47,437 nt of DNA from CAZWIT01 sp964533435 (GTDB lineage Bacteria > Patescibacteriota > Patescibacteriia > UBA1558 > GWA2-36-10), in contig CAZHLU010000002.1 in NCBI GenBank assembly GCA_964533435.1, positions 1 through 47,437 of the forward strand. The letters run 5' to 3'. Each line of letters opens with the position of its first letter. Within the stretch, counting starts at the first letter, position 1. The position numbers and the translations under genes are program-made. The notes beneath the pieces were generated by a model, which saw nothing but the letters and a program-made list of their open reading frames with translations, searched no databases and had not been told where the DNA came from. Positions 46,235 through 47,437 of this stretch are shown here, piece after piece.

Positions 46235-47437
46235 TTAGTTTTCGTTATTTTTTGTAATTCTAACTCCAAACCAAGATAATTTGTTTTCTAATTTTTTGTT
46301 AACTATCAAATATAGCAAGGTTCTAGTAACAGTAATAGCTGAAAACATGGAGATTAAGATACCAATGCCCAAAGTAATAGCAAAACCTTTGACAATTGAG
46401 GTGCCAAACCAAGCTAAAATAGTACAAGTGATTAAAGAAGAAATATTTGAGTCTCTAATTGAGGTCCAGGCTCTAGCAAAACCCTCTTCAATGGCTGTAA
46501 ATAGGCTTTTACCGTGATATAATTCTTCTTTGGTACGTTCAAAGATCAAAATATTAGCATCAACTGCCATACCAATGGACAGAATAAAACCAGCAATACC
46601 AGCCATAGTCATAGTAACAGGGATTAGTTCAAAGACTGCTAAACTTAAGACGGTGTATAAACCTAAGGCAATTACGGCTATTAATCCAGGTAAACGATAG
46701 AATAATAACATAAATAAAGCAGCTGCTAAAAAGCCAATAATACCAGCAATTAAACTTTTATCTAAAGAAATTTGCCCTAATGAAGGACCGACTGTTTGTT
46801 GAGAAATTAAAGTAATTGGCACAGGTAAAGCACCTAAATTTAAATCTTTAACTAATTGTTTAGCTTCTTTGATGGTAAATTTACCTGAAATTTGAGCACT
46901 GCCATCAGTAATTGCTTCTTGGACAACGGGACTTGAACGCAAAGAACCATCTAAGAAAATAGCAATTGGTTTACCAACATTGGCAGATGTCATGTCGGCA
47001 AAAATTTCTTTACCTTTATCATCAAAGTCAAGTAGTACTAATGGTTCTTGGGTATTAGGATCAAATTGTAATTGAGCTTTTTTGATATTGCGACCAGTTA
47101 AAGTTGTATCTTGCCAAACTAAATCAGCGTCTGGTTTTTTGAGTAAAATATGAGCAGAATGCACTTCTTTAGCGCCAGCTTCATTGGTGCGCTCTTCAAT
47201 TTTTTTGATAATATGATAACCAAATTGTGACTCAACTAATTGTTTACTAACTTGGCCGGGTTTTAAAGTATCAAAAATAGCAGCATCAAATTCTGGTACA
47301 AAATTACCCTTTGTTACCCAAGGTAAATCGCCGCCGTTTTGAGCAGAAGCAGTGTCTTCACTGTATTGTTTAGCTAAAGTAGCAAAGTCCTCGCCTTTTA
47401 AAACGCGAGCTAATATTTCTTGGGCTTTAGTTTTGAC
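46235..47437 (-). CDS. secD: SecD with a parvulin (PpiC) domain in its periplasmic part; 5' end outside window
   Basis: The frame is open to the window edge; a GTG at 47164 is internal. The C-terminal 300 residues are standard SecD: 'WQDTTLTGRNIKKAQLQFDP', 'PIAIFLDGSLRSSPVVQEAI', then helices with 'ILSIGMAVDANILIFERTKE' and the RxxE motif. Before this lie about 90 residues of a parvulin-type prolyl isomerase: 'GEDFATLAKQYSEDTASAQN', 'GGDLPWVTKGNFVPEFDAAI', 'LKPGQVSKQLVESQFGYHII', including the active-site YSED, GGDL and FGYH positions. A second parvulin-like opening (VHSAHILLKKP) follows. SecD thus carries a folding enzyme where the exported chain emerges. Confidence 0.9.
   Translation of the reverse strand, partial: VKTKAQEILARVLKGEDFATLAKQYSEDTASAQNGGDLPWVTKGNFVPEFDAAIFDTLKPGQVSKQLVESQFGYHIIKKIEERTNEAGAKEVHSAHILLKKPDADLVWQDTTLTGRNIKKAQLQFDPNTQEPLVLLDFDDKGKEIFADMTSANVGKPIAIFLDGSLRSSPVVQEAITDGSAQISGKFTIKEAKQLVKDLNLGALPVPITLISQQTVGPSLGQISLDKSLIAGIIGFLAAALFMLLFYRLPGLIAVIALGLYTVLSLAVFELIPVTMTMAGIAGFILSIGMAVDANILIFERTKEELYHGKSLFTAIEEGFARAWTSIRDSNISSLITCTILAWFGTSIVKGFAITLGIGILISMFSAITVTRTLLYLIVNKKLENKLSWFGVRITKNNEN

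Noticed and set aside
1..47437. CRISPR array, insertion sequence, prophage or recoded TGA
   Set aside because: No regular spaced repeats, transposase or phage genes seen; the Xer protein looks chromosomal; long frames contain no in-frame TGA and at least one gene ends with TGA.

Overview
The window is AT-rich, tightly packed bacterial DNA using the standard genetic code: TGA works as a stop and long ORFs contain no in-frame TGA. It looks like a Candidate Phyla Radiation (Patescibacteria) genome, probably of the Parcubacteria/Falkowbacteria kind. This rests on gene content: an archaeal-type AMP phosphorylase, a 584-residue AlaRS without its C-terminal domain, a VirD4/HerA-like ATPase with a zinc-ribbon tail beside a large membrane partner, many inverting glycosyltransferases, and a SecD carrying a parvulin domain. 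No 16S rRNA is present, so the lineage is an inference.

Layout. 1-6.5 kb: surface-polysaccharide cluster on + (flippase, two GT4-like enzymes broken by a 100-N assembly gap, three GT2 enzymes, an O-antigen-ligase-like membrane protein). 6.6-12.7 kb: a small membrane protein on -, then lysS, serS, alr, ftsQ and a Xer recombinase on +. 12.7-13.0 kb: structured RNA A. 13-17 kb (-): M23 peptidase and the overlapping thpR-wecG-gltX operon. 17.2-21.5 kb: muralytic-like secreted protein and a MEMO-like protein, a small lipoprotein pair, and def-fmt. 21.5-34 kb (-): a run starting at alaS and continuing through hpf, secA, an alpha/beta hydrolase, nucleotide-pool cleaning enzymes (two MazG-like, a YjjX-like, a Nudix), a cytidylyltransferase, a cupin, pyrD, a processive GT2 and an S41 protease. 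34-36.7 kb: small genes (HsmA, RGG/zinc-ribbon protein, CspA, zinc-ribbon protein) interleaved with two further RNA genes, B (tRNA-shaped 5' end) and C (about 340 nt). 36.7-47.4 kb: greA-like, mnmA, an unrecognised GC-rich gene, a Nudix, AMP phosphorylase, the VirD4-like pair, a sigma-region-4/HARE fusion protein, secF and secD (cut by the window edge).

Signals. Promoters are easy to read here (TTGACA, 16-18 bp, TATAAT). Many sit so that transcription should begin at or next to the start codon (xer, def, thpR, the gene at 19721-19993, mnmA), so leaderless mRNAs appear common. A minority of mostly small genes instead has 40-60 nt leaders with strong Shine-Dalgarno sequences. def and mnmA share an almost identical promoter.

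Most interesting candidates: the SecD-parvulin fusion; three promoter-to-terminator structured RNAs that I cannot assign to a family, one with a tRNA-like body and abnormal loops; the duplicated leaderless promoter; divergent leaderless promoters sharing a -35 box; and the sigma4-HARE fusion. Promoter, folding and family calls were made by eye; no search or folding program was run.
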